Shown piece by piece: positions 53,399 through 63,134 of a stretch of DNA of 64,000 nt (positions are counted from its first letter, which is position 1; the number at the start of each line of letters is the position of its first letter). The translations under genes were made by a program, and so were the position numbers. The notes beneath the pieces were generated by a model. That model had not been told where the DNA came from. It saw only the letters and a program-made list of their open reading frames with translations, and did no database searches. The stretch spans positions 1-64,000 of the forward strand of contig CADBNR010000063.1 of NCBI GenBank assembly GCA_902796035.1. Direction: 5' to 3'. The DNA comes from an uncultured Bacteroidales bacterium (GTDB lineage: Bacteria > Bacteroidota > Bacteroidia > Bacteroidales > Muribaculaceae).

Positions 53399-54706
53399 AT
53401 GTACAGAAAAAACAAGATAGACATTGTGACCATGGGATGCTCCAAGAATCTGATAGATTCGGAGCGTCTGTTGCGCCGCCTGGCCGCTAAGGGTTACGAG
53501 ACCGAGCACGATCCCGACACCCCCAACGGCGAGTATGTGGTTGTGAACACCTGCGGCTTTATCGGCGACGCCAAGGAGGAGTCGGTGATGATGCTGCTGG
53601 AGTTGGCCGAGCTTAAGAAGAAACACAAGATAGGTCACATCGTGGTGATGGGATGCCTCTCCGAGCGATACCGCGACTCTCTCCCGGCCGAGATGCCTGA
53701 AGTTGATACATGGTACGGAAAGTTTGACTGGACGGGATTCATCGACTCGCTCCCCGACCTTTCCGGGCAGCAGACCCCCAATGCATGGGAGCGCGACCTC
53801 ACCACTCCCCCTCACAGTGCCTATCTCAAGATATCCGAAGGATGCAACCGTTTCTGCGCCTTCTGCGCCATTCCCCTGATAACGGGACGACACAAGTCAC
53901 GTCCCGCCGATGAGATTATAGACGAAGTGCGCGACCTGGTGTCAAAGGGTGTGAAGGAATTCAACGTCATAGCCCAGGACCTGTCGTCGTACGGCATGGA
54001 CATCGACGGCAAGCATCATCTTGCGGAACTGATCGACCGCATGGCCGAAGTGCCGGGCGTAGAATGGATTCGTCTGCACTATGCCTATCCGGCAGACTTC
54101 CCCATGGACATCCTTGACGTGATGGCACGCCGTGACAACGTATGCAAATACCTTGACATCGCGTTGCAGCATATCTCGGACAATGTGCTGACGGCCATGC
54201 GTCGCCACATTGATAAGGAGAAGACCTTAGAGCTCCTGAAGCAGATTCGCGAGCGTGTGCCCGGCATCAAGATCCGCACCACGCTGATGGTCGGATTTCC
54301 CGGCGAGACTGAGGCAGACTTCGACGAGCTGATGGAATTCGTGCGCACGCAGAAATTCGACCGCATGGGTGCATTTGCCTATTCGGAGGAGGAAGACACC
54401 TACGCCCAGCTGCATTATGAAGACAGCATTCCGGAAGACACCAAGCAGCAGCGTCTGGACCGCCTCATGGAACTGCAGGAAAATATCAGCGACGAACTCA
54501 CTTCCGAAATGGTCGGTCAAAAGGTACGCCTGCTTGTAGACGAACGTGAAGGCGACAAACTGATATGCCGTTCGCAATGGGACAGCCCGGAAGTGGACAT
54601 GACATATACCGTCTATGGATCGGACGCTCAGCCCGGCGACTTCATCGAGGCTGAAATCACCGAGGCATATCCATTCGACTTCGTGGCTAAAGAAATTAAA
54701 AAGTAA
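53399..54706 (+). CDS. rimO: Ribosomal protein S12 methylthiotransferase RimO
   Basis: A 435-residue radical-SAM enzyme that adds a methylthio group to an aspartate of ribosomal protein S12. The N-terminal domain has TMGCSKNLIDSE near residue 10 with one of three cluster cysteines, NTCGFIGDAKEES near 49 and GCLSERY near 85. The radical-SAM motif CNRFCAFCAIPLITG is near 150, and a C-terminal TRAM domain closes the protein. Its stop overlaps the menF start (TAATG). Confidence 0.95.
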   Translation: MYRKNKIDIVTMGCSKNLIDSERLLRRLAAKGYETEHDPDTPNGEYVVVNTCGFIGDAKEESVMMLLELAELKKKHKIGHIVVMGCLSERYRDSLPAEMPEVDTWYGKFDWTGFIDSLPDLSGQQTPNAWERDLTTPPHSAYLKISEGCNRFCAFCAIPLITGRHKSRPADEIIDEVRDLVSKGVKEFNVIAQDLSSYGMDIDGKHHLAELIDRMAEVPGVEWIRLHYAYPADFPMDILDVMARRDNVCKYLDIALQHISDNVLTAMRRHIDKEKTLELLKQIRERVPGIKIRTTLMVGFPGETEADFDELMEFVRTQKFDRMGAFAYSEEEDTYAQLHYEDSIPEDTKQQRLDRLMELQENISDELTSEMVGQKVRLLVDEREGDKLICRSQWDSPEVDMTYTVYGSDAQPGDFIEAEITEAYPFDFVAKEIKK

Positions 54707-55764
54707 TGACAAAACACGTTTACGCGTTCAAGTACAGACTCCCCGGTGCAACTGAATTTTGTAACGGTATGTCTGACCATTGCCTGGAACAGCCCGAAGG
54801 TCGCGGCTTTGTCATTGCACCCTTCCTGCCCCACTCTCCAATGATATTCATACCGGCCGACCGCGAATGCGAGTCCGACACCTTCAGTGAGGCACTACGC
54901 CTTAACGGACATGGCCTCTGCGCACCGTTCCCCGAGGCATCCACCACACCCGATCAATTGGCCGATGAGGTGGAGATCATCAAGGCTCTGGAGCGCGTAG
55001 GCAAACTCACGAAAGCTGTGGCGGCGAGGTGTCTGCTTCACGACGCACTCACCGACATCAACACTCTGTTCGACTCCCTGTGCCGGAATTATCCCGATGC
55101 GTTCGTGTATCTTTTCTCTACGCCCGAGTCTGGCACTTGGATTGGTGCCACTCCAGAAGCGCTGCTGGAGAATGACGGCAAGGAATTGCATACCATGGCT
55201 CTGGCCGGCACGCACCGCGACAACGACACCGACGACTGGGACGCCAAGAACCGACGCGAACATGACGTGGTGACGAAATACATCATGGACTGCTTCACGG
55301 ATTTCGGACTCACGCCCTTTGCAGACAAGCCTGTCACCAAGATGGCGGGTCCCGTGGAGCATCTGATGACGCGCATCAGCGTCCCGGCCTCTGACACTCT
55401 CGATGTGCTTCAGCTGATAGACATATTGGCGCCCACGCCAGCCCTGTGCGGTATGCCGCGCGAACTCGCCGCCGAGACGATAGCGCAACAGGAGCATTTC
55501 GAACGCTCTTTCTTTGGCGGCTACTGTGGCCCGTGGAATGGCTATGACAGCTTCAGCCTGTTCGTAACCCTCCGCTGCGCCCATATCGCGCCTGACCGCG
55601 CCGTGCTGTACGCCGGCGCCGGCATCATGCCCGAGTCCGACCCCGCCTCCGAATGGGCTGAGATAGACCGCAAGCTCTCCACCCTCACCTCTCTCTTTCC
55701 TCCCCATATTGTGGCTGAATCCATTCCGGACCCTCCCCATATTGTCGCGAAGCCGTTTCCGTAA
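54706..55764 (+). CDS. menF: Isochorismate synthase-like chorismate-binding enzyme
   Basis: The protein belongs to the chorismate-utilising family and most likely isomerises chorismate to isochorismate for menaquinone. Catalytic-domain features are WIGATPEALLE near residue 145, MALAGTHR near 165, HLMTRIS near 221, LAPTPALCGMPRE near 243 and FFGGYCGPWNGYDS near 268. At 352 residues it is shorter than E. coli MenF but like other Bacteroidales members. No menD follows, so the rest of the pathway is elsewhere. The last 22 residues contain a duplicated PPHIVA segment, encoded by a short direct DNA repeat, beyond the usual end of the domain. Confidence 0.82.
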   Translation: MTKHVYAFKYRLPGATEFCNGMSDHCLEQPEGRGFVIAPFLPHSPMIFIPADRECESDTFSEALRLNGHGLCAPFPEASTTPDQLADEVEIIKALERVGKLTKAVAARCLLHDALTDINTLFDSLCRNYPDAFVYLFSTPESGTWIGATPEALLENDGKELHTMALAGTHRDNDTDDWDAKNRREHDVVTKYIMDCFTDFGLTPFADKPVTKMAGPVEHLMTRISVPASDTLDVLQLIDILAPTPALCGMPRELAAETIAQQEHFERSFFGGYCGPWNGYDSFSLFVTLRCAHIAPDRAVLYAGAGIMPESDPASEWAEIDRKLSTLTSLFPPHIVAESIPDPPHIVAKPFP

Positions 55765-55839
55765 GGAGCTCCGCTCCCGGCGCCTCCGGCACTCCCTCCC
55801 TCTCCCCCATTAGCAAACACAACACCAAACAACATAACT

Positions 55840-57879
55840 ATGAGAACCAAAGCATTATTGGCACTTGCTCTTGCAGCCGCTGCCGTTCCCGGCATTGCTC
55901 AGGAGCATCTGAAGAGTCTCGACGGCAAAGGCCTCGACCCCAACATCTCGCCTAAGGAGGATTTCTACGGCCACGTGAATTCCAAGTGGATGAAGGATCA
56001 CCCCCTCAGCCCCGAGTACAGCCGCTACGGCCAGTTCAACATCCTGAACGATTCGAGCAACAACCGCGTACAGCGTCTGGTTATGGGCCTGGCCGCCACC
56101 AATCCCGCAAAAGGCACCAACGCCTATAAGATCGCCAACATCTATGAGCTGGCTATGGACTCGGTGCGCCGCAACCGCGAGGGCGCCGCTCCCATCAAGG
56201 CCGACCTGGCCAAGATCGAGAACACCAAGCCCGAGGATATGGAGAACCTGCTGATCTGGATTCACCGCAACTACGGCTCGCCTTTCTTTAACGCCGCTCC
56301 GCAGGAGGACCTCGGAAACAGTAACATCTACGCCATGTATGTCGGCTCCACCGGTCTCGGTCTGGGCGACCGCGACTATTACCTGCTGAAAGACAAGAAG
56401 CACAAGGACATCCTGAACGCTTACGACAAACTGATCCAGACCGACATGAAGCTGGCCGGCTACAGTGCCAAGGACGCCAAGCGCATCGCCAAGAACGTGA
56501 TCAAGATAGAGACCTTGCTGGCCGACTCCACATGGACCCGCGAGCAGAGCCGTAACATCCCGGCCATGTACAATGTCCGCACTATGGCTAAACTCAAGGA
56601 AATGTACCCCAACATTCCCTGGAACCGCTGGTTCAAGGAGACCATGAACATCGACGCGCCGGAGACGGTGATTGTCACCGAGATCAACACCGTAAAGCAG
56701 GCCGACAAGCTGATAAAGACACTGAGCGACCGCGAGAAGAAGGACTACTACCTGTGGGAGTATGTCAGCGGTGCCGCACCCTACCTGAGCGATGACTTTG
56801 CCAACGCAAGCTTCGAGTTCAATAAGGTGATGTCGGGTGTGCAGCAGCAGCGTCCCCGTTGGAAAAAAGCCCTGAGCGCCGTCGAAGGCGTTATGGGCGA
56901 GGGCATCGGTCAGCTCTATGTAGAGAAGTATTTCCCCGAGAGTTCCAAGGAGTACATGCTGCAATTGGTGGAGAACTTGCGCAACGCGCTGGGCAAGCAC
57001 ATCATCAACCTTTCGTGGATGAGCGACGACACCAAGGTGCAGGCCATGAAGAAGCTGAACGCATTCACTGTCAAGATCGGTTATCCCGACAAATGGAAGG
57101 ACTACTCCCTGCTTGAGATAGATCCGGCCCTCTCATACTATGAGAACATGCACAATGCGGCTATGTGGGCACAGGACCGTTACCTGGAGAAATGGGGCAA
57201 ACCCGTCGACAAGTCCGAATGGGGCATGACTCCGCAGACCATCAACGCATACTACAGTCCGCTGGCCAACGAGATCGTATTCCCCGCCGGTATCCTGCAG
57301 GCTCCCTTCTTCGATCCCGAGGCAAGCGATGCTGAGAATTACGGTGGTATCGGCGTGGTGATAGGCCACGAGATGACACACGGATTCGACGACCAGGGCT
57401 GCAACTTCGACGCAAAGGGCAACATGGTGAACTGGTGGACTCCCGAGGACGCCGAGAAGTTCCAGAAGCTGACACAGGGTCTGGCCGACCAGTTCAACGA
57501 AATCGAGATCTTCCCCGACCTGAAGGCTAACGGTGCTTACACCCTGGGCGAGAACATCGCCGACCACGGAGGTCTGCGCGTGGCTTACACCGCATGGCTC
57601 GACTCCCAGAAGAAGAAAGGCGTGGACATCACCTCCGAGGAGGCCAGGATCGACGGTCTGGATCCCACTCAGGTGTTCTATATGAACTACGCCAACCTCT
57701 GGGCCAACAACATCCGCGACGAGGAGAAGCGCCGTCTCACCATGGCTGACCCCCACTCGCTCGGAGTGAACCGCGTCAACGTATCGCTGCGCAACATCGA
57801 CCCCTTCTTCAAGGCTTTCGGAATCAAGGCCGGCGACAAGATGTTCCGCCCCGAATCCGAACGCATCACCATCTGGTAA
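55840..57879 (+). CDS. pepO: M13-family zinc metallopeptidase (PepO/neprilysin-like)
   Basis: A 679-residue exported endopeptidase with a signal peptide (residues 1-20). GVVIGHEMTHGFDDQGCNFD near 506 provides the HExxH zinc site, and TLGENIADHGGLRVAY near 570 the third zinc ligand. The M13 N-terminal domain fills about 30-430 (for example YGHVNSKWMKDHPL). Such enzymes cut oligopeptides in the periplasm. It is a single-gene unit closed by a good terminator. Confidence 0.93.
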   Translation: MRTKALLALALAAAAVPGIAQEHLKSLDGKGLDPNISPKEDFYGHVNSKWMKDHPLSPEYSRYGQFNILNDSSNNRVQRLVMGLAATNPAKGTNAYKIANIYELAMDSVRRNREGAAPIKADLAKIENTKPEDMENLLIWIHRNYGSPFFNAAPQEDLGNSNIYAMYVGSTGLGLGDRDYYLLKDKKHKDILNAYDKLIQTDMKLAGYSAKDAKRIAKNVIKIETLLADSTWTREQSRNIPAMYNVRTMAKLKEMYPNIPWNRWFKETMNIDAPETVIVTEINTVKQADKLIKTLSDREKKDYYLWEYVSGAAPYLSDDFANASFEFNKVMSGVQQQRPRWKKALSAVEGVMGEGIGQLYVEKYFPESSKEYMLQLVENLRNALGKHIINLSWMSDDTKVQAMKKLNAFTVKIGYPDKWKDYSLLEIDPALSYYENMHNAAMWAQDRYLEKWGKPVDKSEWGMTPQTINAYYSPLANEIVFPAGILQAPFFDPEASDAENYGGIGVVIGHEMTHGFDDQGCNFDAKGNMVNWWTPEDAEKFQKLTQGLADQFNEIEIFPDLKANGAYTLGENIADHGGLRVAYTAWLDSQKKKGVDITSEEARIDGLDPTQVFYMNYANLWANNIRDEEKRRLTMADPHSLGVNRVNVSLRNIDPFFKAFGIKAGDKMFRPESERITIW

Positions 57880-57904
57880 ATCCTACATTACATACCTACC
57901 TATG

Positions 57905-57933
57905 GAGGCACCGCATCCCGGTGCCTCTTTTTT
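57905..57933 (+). terminator. Rho-independent terminator of pepO
   Basis: GAGGCACCG and CGGTGCCTC form a perfect 9-bp stem around a 5-base loop and are followed by six T residues. Confidence 0.92.
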
Positions 57934-57996
57934 ATGCTATATACATCTATTTTTGCTGTCGGTTGCTTTTAATTTTGAGGAATGAAGAATTTGGAT

Positions 57997-58004
57997 TATA
58001 TTTG
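57997..58004 (+). promoter_or_regulatory. -7 promoter motif for serC-serA
   Basis: TATATTTG fits TAnnTTTG, and a TTTG about 20 bases upstream could be its -33 partner. It gives a leader of about 115 bases before serC. Confidence 0.6.
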
Positions 58005-58010
58005 CAATAA

Positions 58011-58053
58011 GAATCGAAGCGACACGAAATTATAAATAAGGGAGCTTCGGTTC
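58011..58053 (+). promoter_or_regulatory. Hairpin at the start of the serC leader
   Basis: GAATCGAAGC pairs with GCTTCGGTTC (10 bp with one T-G pair) across a 23-base loop, starting at the predicted transcript 5' end. It is a possible control or stability element. It does not match a known riboswitch, and the GGTTCGAATC at its end is not part of a tRNA. Confidence 0.45.
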
Positions 58054-58125
58054 GAATCAATGCTTTAATGTCAAACCCATGAAAAACTCAGTGGGGAAAT
58101 CTTAATTAACCCAAAACAGGAAAGC

Positions 58126-59193
58126 ATGAAAAAGCACAATTTTTATGCAGGGCCGAGCATACTGACGCCCTATACCATCCAGAAGACAGCGGATGCAGTG
58201 ATTAATTTTGCAGACACGGGTCTGTCGGTGCTGGAAGTGTCGCATCGCAGCAAGGAATTCCAGGCCGTGGTAGACGAGGCCGTGGCTCTGACCAAGGAGC
58301 TTCTTCAGCTTCCGGAAGGTTACCACGTGTTGTTCTTAGGTGGTGGCGCAAGTATGCAGTTCTGCATGGTGCCCTTCAACCTGCTGGAGAAGAAGGCCGC
58401 ATATCTGAACACCGGCACATGGGCATCCAACGCCATCAAGGAGGCAAAACTGTTCGGCGAGATCGACGTAGTGGCCAGCAGCGAGGACACCAAGTTCAAC
58501 TATATACCCAAAAACTTCGTAATACCCACAGACGCCGACTATTTCCACTACACCAGCAACAACACCATCTACGGTACGGAACTCCGCAAGGATCCCGACA
58601 GCCCGGTGCCAATGGTGTGCGACATGTCGTCCGACATCTTCTCGCGCGTGTTCGATCCCACCAAGTATGAGGTGATCTACGCTGGCGCACAGAAGAATCT
58701 GGCCCCCGCCGGTGTCACCATCGTCATCGTCAAGGAATCGGCCTTAGGCCACGTGAGCCGCCCCATTCCCACGATGCTCGACTACCGCACACATGTGAAG
58801 AAAGGCTCGATGTTCAACACTCCCCCGGTGCTTCCCATCTACTCGGCGCTGATGACACTGCGTTACTACAAGGAGCAGGGCGGCGTAGCAGAAATGGAAC
58901 GTCGCGATGTGGAGAAGGCAGCAATCCTCTATGACGAGATCGACCGCAACAAACTGTTCATGGGCACAGTGGCCGAAGAAGACCGCTCCATCATGAACGT
59001 ATGCTTCGTGATGAAACCCGACTACGCCGAGCTGGAGAAGGAATTCCTCGACTTCGCCACAAGCAAGGGAATGGTAGGAATCAAGGGTCACCGTTCGGTA
59101 GGCGGATTCCGTGCATCGCTTTATAACGCACTCCCCAAGGAGAGCGTAGAGGCATTGGTGGCCGTCATGAAGGAATTCGAAGCCAAACATTAA
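58126..59193 (+). CDS. serC: Phosphoserine aminotransferase
   Basis: The 355-residue PLP enzyme converts 3-phosphohydroxypyruvate and glutamate to phosphoserine and 2-oxoglutarate. [20 protein letters not shown] at the start, [18 protein letters not shown] near residue 68 and the PLP lysine in [18 protein letters not shown] near 190 are diagnostic. Its end, [17 protein letters not shown], is also typical. It precedes serA by 12 bases, so two consecutive serine-synthesis steps are coexpressed. Confidence 0.96.
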   Translation: MKKHNFYAGPSILTPYTIQKTADAVINFADTGLSVLEVSHRSKEFQAVVDEAVALTKELLQLPEGYHVLFLGGGASMQFCMVPFNLLEKKAAYLNTGTWASNAIKEAKLFGEIDVVASSEDTKFNYIPKNFVIPTDADYFHYTSNNTIYGTELRKDPDSPVPMVCDMSSDIFSRVFDPTKYEVIYAGAQKNLAPAGVTIVIVKESALGHVSRPIPTMLDYRTHVKKGSMFNTPPVLPIYSALMTLRYYKEQGGVAEMERRDVEKAAILYDEIDRNKLFMGTVAEEDRSIMNVCFVMKPDYAELEKEFLDFATSKGMVGIKGHRSVGGFRASLYNALPKESVEALVAVMKEFEAKH

Positions 59194-59205
59194 TACAACG
59201 ATGCT

Positions 59206-60123
59206 ATGAAAATACTTGTATTTACCGAAAAGCCGTTTGCCCCGGCCGCTGTCAAAGCCATAGAGAACAGCATCAACGCCTCAGGCAACGAGCTGGAAGT
59301 GGTTGAGGGAGGCACACGCTCCGACCTGCTGGAAGCCATCAGTAACGCCGACGGACTGATTGTCCGCAGCGACAAGATAGACAACGACATCATGGATGCA
59401 GCTCCGCAGCTGAAGGTGATAGTACGCGCCGGCGCCGGCTACGACAACATCGATCTCGAAGCAGCCACAAAGCATGGCATCTGCGTGATGAACACTCCCG
59501 GCCAGAACTCCAACGCCGTGGCCGAGCTGGTGTTCGGTATGATCATCATGATGTGCCGCAACCAGTATAACGGCAAGTCGGGAACGGAGTTGAAGGACAA
59601 GACACTGGGCCTCTACGCCTTCGGACAGGTAGGTCGAAACGTGGCTCGCATAGCCAAGGGATTCGGTATGCATGTGTCCGCGCTCGACAAGTTCGTGCCC
59701 GACGTGATGATGGAAGGCGAAGGCGTGAAGCCCCTGCATTCGGCCGACGAGCTATTCGCGGAGAATCAGTTCGTGTCGCTGCACATCCCGGCTACAGCCG
59801 AGACGCGCAAGAGTATCGGCTACGACCTGGTGATGAAGATGCCGCAGAACGGTGTGCTGATCAACACCGCCCGCAAGGAAGTGATAGACGAGGAAGGTCT
59901 GATGAAAGCCTTGGAGGAGCGTCCCGACCTGCGCTATGTCAGCGACATCAAGCCCGACACAGCCGAGGAGTTCGAAAAGAAATTCGCCGCACGCGTGTTC
60001 TTCACCCCCAAGAAGATGGGCGCGCAGACCGCCGAGGCCAACTTCAACGCCGGCGTGGCCGCAGCCGAGCAGGCCGTGGCCTACCTCACCGACGGCTGGG
60101 ACAAATACAGAGTGAATAAATAA
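59206..60123 (+). CDS. serA: 3-phosphoglycerate dehydrogenase, short Lys-type
   Basis: This NAD-dependent enzyme oxidises 3-phosphoglycerate to 3-phosphohydroxypyruvate, the first step of serine synthesis. The 305-residue protein has only the catalytic and nucleotide domains: VRAGAGYDNID near 76, LYAFGQVGRNVARIAKGFG near 135 and NTARKEVIDEEGL near 221. It lacks the regulatory ACT domain. The usual catalytic histidine in TPHxG is replaced, giving TPKKMGAQT near 268; this matches the lysine (type IIIK) enzymes known from Entamoeba and Bacteroidetes. It is cotranscribed with serC. Confidence 0.9.
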   Translation: MKILVFTEKPFAPAAVKAIENSINASGNELEVVEGGTRSDLLEAISNADGLIVRSDKIDNDIMDAAPQLKVIVRAGAGYDNIDLEAATKHGICVMNTPGQNSNAVAELVFGMIIMMCRNQYNGKSGTELKDKTLGLYAFGQVGRNVARIAKGFGMHVSALDKFVPDVMMEGEGVKPLHSADELFAENQFVSLHIPATAETRKSIGYDLVMKMPQNGVLINTARKEVIDEEGLMKALEERPDLRYVSDIKPDTAEEFEKKFAARVFFTPKKMGAQTAEANFNAGVAAAEQAVAYLTDGWDKYRVNK

Positions 60124-60164
60124 TCCCGATTTATCCCGATTTATCCTGATTTAACCCAATAACA

Positions 60165-60195
60165 AAGGCCCCGGGTCGCAATGACCCGGGGCCTT
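60165..60195. terminator. Bidirectional terminator between serA and the M16 peptidase
   Basis: AAGGCCCCGGGTC and GACCCGGGGCCTT form a perfect 13-bp stem around GCAAT, between two convergent genes. Just before it, at about 60122-60154, the unit ATCCCGATTT is repeated about three times with small changes. Confidence 0.88.
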
Positions 60196-60218
60196 ATATT
60201 GTGTCTGTGTGTTTCCGA

Positions 60219-63023
60219 TTACTTCTCGGCTACACCTGTCATTACGAAGTCAAGACGGTTCTTGGAGGGGTCAAGCTGCTTCATGAACTTGTTGAGACCC
60301 TCTACGGTCATGCCGTCTATTGCGGCCTTATGGCCGGAGATGTTGTCGAAGCCCAGCAACCAGTCTGTCAGATTGTTTTTCCAATAGTTGTTGGTACGGA
60401 CATTAATCTCATACTGCTTTGCCATAGCCTCGCGTACCTTGTTGAAGTGCTCGGCTTTAGCACCGTTCTTAAGCAGGTTTGCAAGCTCGGTGTTGGCACG
60501 GTCCATCAGTTTCTGCTGAACGTCGGCATTTGTCTGGAACCAGTAGCCAAGCTGCCAGTGGTTGGTATACTGGTTGAAGCCGCCGAATCCCTGAGGGCTG
60601 TATGTACCTCCTTCTTCCTCACGCAACGTCTCCGTATAAATGATGTCCATGATATCGCCCACTGCCGAAATCATGCATCTGTTGGCTATGGAATAAGGAA
60701 TCTCTGTACCATTGCTTACCACGAATACCTGTGTAGAAGGCGTAGCCATCGGGATGTCGAAGTGATCCTTCACATCACCCTTGACGTATGGACGGGGCGA
60801 GATAGCCTTTACCTGGGTAGCCTTACCCTTGGAGGGAAGCGAGGCGATATATTTCTCAAGCAACGGCTTCAGAGTAGCAGCGTCGATATTGCCGACGAAC
60901 AGGAAGGTAAAGTCGGCGGCGTTAGCCATGCTCTGCTTGGCCATCTTAAGCATTTCGGAATAGTCAGCCTTCTCCAGCATGCTGACAGAAGGAACGTTAT
61001 AATAAAGATCGTCGTGGCAGTTCTGAGCCTGATCGAGACGGCTGCTGAAAACGAACTGCGGACTCTTCTCCTGCTCGCGGAGGAAACCTATGGTCTGTTC
61101 TATGTTGGCACGATATGCCGCAGTGTCAGGCTGAAGGTCGGTCATGGTCTCGTACAGAACCTCCATGAACACGGGAAGATCCTTGACAGTGGACTGTCCT
61201 TTGAGCGACGTCACGGCGTTGTCTACGCTATAGCTCAGTTCCACTTTCTTGCCTGCCAGATATTTCGATACGGTCGATGCCTTGTATTCCCCGAATTTGG
61301 AAGCGTCCACAGCATCCGACATGCACATCACATTTGCAGCCTGGCTCTTGCTGTAGATGTCGCGTCCGCCCTTACGGAAAGCAGTGAACAGAATCTCGTC
61401 GGCCTTGAAGTCGGTGGGCTTTATCACAACCTTCGCGCCGTTGCTAAGCGTAAACTCGGTTGTTCCGAACTGTCCTGCCTTCTCGCTCTTGATCTTGCCG
61501 GCCTTCGGAGCCTTGGCTACTAATGTGGACGGAAGTTCCTCGTCTACGTATGCCGTGTACTCGGCGTTGATAATCTTGTTGAGGTCGGCTGTCATCACCT
61601 CCTCGGACACCATTTCCATACCTTCGCGCTCAGGCTGCGAGACGACGATGACCTGATTGTTGGGCGTAAGGATCTGGGAAGCCATCATGTTAAGTTCCTG
61701 AACGGGTATCACCGGAAGAACCTGCTTCATCAGTGTGAACTCCTGCTCGGCGCCGGGATTGGCGGTATTGTCGATGAACGTGCGGATCAGACGACGTGCC
61801 AGAGCGGATGTCTTGGTGGAATTACGCTCGTTGTAGGCCTTCTCGTAGGTAGATAGGAGTTCATCGCGTGCACGGACAAGTTCTGACTCCATGAATCCGG
61901 TCTTGCAGGCACGGGCCACGATAGCCAGGGCATCGTCGTAAGCGTCCTTGATGCCGTCTTTGGCTATGATGGTGATGTCAAACGCATCCTTGGTAGTCGA
62001 TACATAGAAGTCGCCGAAGCTCACGCCTGCATACGAGTACTTGCAGTTGGGATCCTTCGAATGCTCCTGCAGACGGTTGTTGATCATCATCTCGATCAGA
62101 GCCTGTACCACACTCTCCTGCATATATGCCATGACGGTGTTACGCTCCTCGAAAGGAATCTTGTCGCTCTTGAACGACACGCTGATCATCTTGTAAGGCA
62201 TTTCCTTGTCGGTGAAATATGCAAAGATGGGCTTCTCGTTGTCGCTGACCGTGGGATATACGCGTGGAGCGGCATTCTCGGGCATCGGGATCTTGCTGAA
62301 CAGGTCCTTCACCTTCTGTTCCATCTCGTTTACATCGAAGTCACCGACAATCACGATACCCTGCTGGTCCGGACGATACCATTTGTGATAGTAGTCGCGG
62401 ATGGCCTGCGGCGGGAAGTTGCGCACAATCTCCATCTTGCCGATAGGCATCTGCTGATACTGGTACTCCTTGTACAGTACGGGGAGGATAGCCTCAAACA
62501 TACGGTTCTGGGCATCGCGACGGCTGCGCCATTCCTCCTCGATCACGCCGCGCTCGGCATTGATCTCGTCCTCCTCCAGCAGGATGCTGCCGCTCCAATC
62601 GCTCAATACGAGGAGTACGGAATCCATCAGGGCCTTGTCAGTAGTAGGCACGTTGTCGATGTTGTATACTGTCTCGTCAAAGCCGGTGTAGGCGTTGATG
62701 TCCGCGCCGAAGCGGATACCCTTCGACTGCAGATAGTTCAGCATGTTCTTGCCGGGATAGTGCTTGGTACCGTTGAAAGCCATGTGCTCCAGGAAGTGGG
62801 CCAGACCAAGCTGATTCTCGTTCTCAAGCGTGGAGCCGACCTTCTGGGCGATGTAGAAGTTGGCACGCTCCTTCGGCTCCTCGTTGTGCAGGAGGTAGTA
62901 CGTCAGGCCGTTGTCCAGCTTGCCATGTCTTACTTCCGGATTCAACGGAATAGCCAGATTCTGTCCGTAAGCCATGACACAGGTCATTCCCAGCATGGCC
63001 AGACTTGCAATCTTTCTGATCAT
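60219..63023 (-). CDS. M16-family zinc metallopeptidase, two-domain form
   Basis: A 934-residue exported peptidase of the insulinase/pitrilysin group. After a signal peptide (residues 1-20) the active N-terminal half has the inverted zinc motif in LAHFLEHMAFNGTKHYPG near 76 and the distal glutamate in RGVIEEEWRSR near 150. The second half repeats the fold in inactive form (from about residue 500). M16 peptidases close around and degrade small unfolded peptides. It ends at a shared terminator. No TAnnTTTG motif was found before it. Confidence 0.92.
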   Translation of the reverse strand: MIRKIASLAMLGMTCVMAYGQNLAIPLNPEVRHGKLDNGLTYYLLHNEEPKERANFYIAQKVGSTLENENQLGLAHFLEHMAFNGTKHYPGKNMLNYLQSKGIRFGADINAYTGFDETVYNIDNVPTTDKALMDSVLLVLSDWSGSILLEEDEINAERGVIEEEWRSRRDAQNRMFEAILPVLYKEYQYQQMPIGKMEIVRNFPPQAIRDYYHKWYRPDQQGIVIVGDFDVNEMEQKVKDLFSKIPMPENAAPRVYPTVSDNEKPIFAYFTDKEMPYKMISVSFKSDKIPFEERNTVMAYMQESVVQALIEMMINNRLQEHSKDPNCKYSYAGVSFGDFYVSTTKDAFDITIIAKDGIKDAYDDALAIVARACKTGFMESELVRARDELLSTYEKAYNERNSTKTSALARRLIRTFIDNTANPGAEQEFTLMKQVLPVIPVQELNMMASQILTPNNQVIVVSQPEREGMEMVSEEVMTADLNKIINAEYTAYVDEELPSTLVAKAPKAGKIKSEKAGQFGTTEFTLSNGAKVVIKPTDFKADEILFTAFRKGGRDIYSKSQAANVMCMSDAVDASKFGEYKASTVSKYLAGKKVELSYSVDNAVTSLKGQSTVKDLPVFMEVLYETMTDLQPDTAAYRANIEQTIGFLREQEKSPQFVFSSRLDQAQNCHDDLYYNVPSVSMLEKADYSEMLKMAKQSMANAADFTFLFVGNIDAATLKPLLEKYIASLPSKGKATQVKAISPRPYVKGDVKDHFDIPMATPSTQVFVVSNGTEIPYSIANRCMISAVGDIMDIIYTETLREEEGGTYSPQGFGGFNQYTNHWQLGYWFQTNADVQQKLMDRANTELANLLKNGAKAEHFNKVREAMAKQYEINVRTNNYWKNNLTDWLLGFDNISGHKAAIDGMTVEGLNKFMKQLDPSKNRLDFVMTGVAEK

Positions 63024-63134
63024 ATTTATATTGTTATTGGTGTGTTAATTGTGATTATCGGCAGAAATGCAAGAGACGATATCGTAGCGTTTAGTGTTGA
63101 TACTGTTAATAGGAATTAAAAATAACAGCAAGGT

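Noticed and set aside
55855..57000. A 381-codon minus-strand frame opposite the M13 peptidase
   Set aside because: Antisense to a clear pepO gene, with valine/glycine/leucine-rich composition typical of a shadow frame.
58044..58068. GGTTCGAATC, resembling a tRNA T-loop, in the serC leader
   Set aside because: The flanking bases do not form a T stem, and no acceptor, anticodon or D arm can be placed around it.
60201..61523. A 440-codon plus-strand frame opposite the M16 peptidase, and a 352-codon one at 62061-63119
   Set aside because: They lie antisense to a well-supported peptidase gene and lack family motifs, promoters or sensible composition; they arise from codon bias of the real gene.
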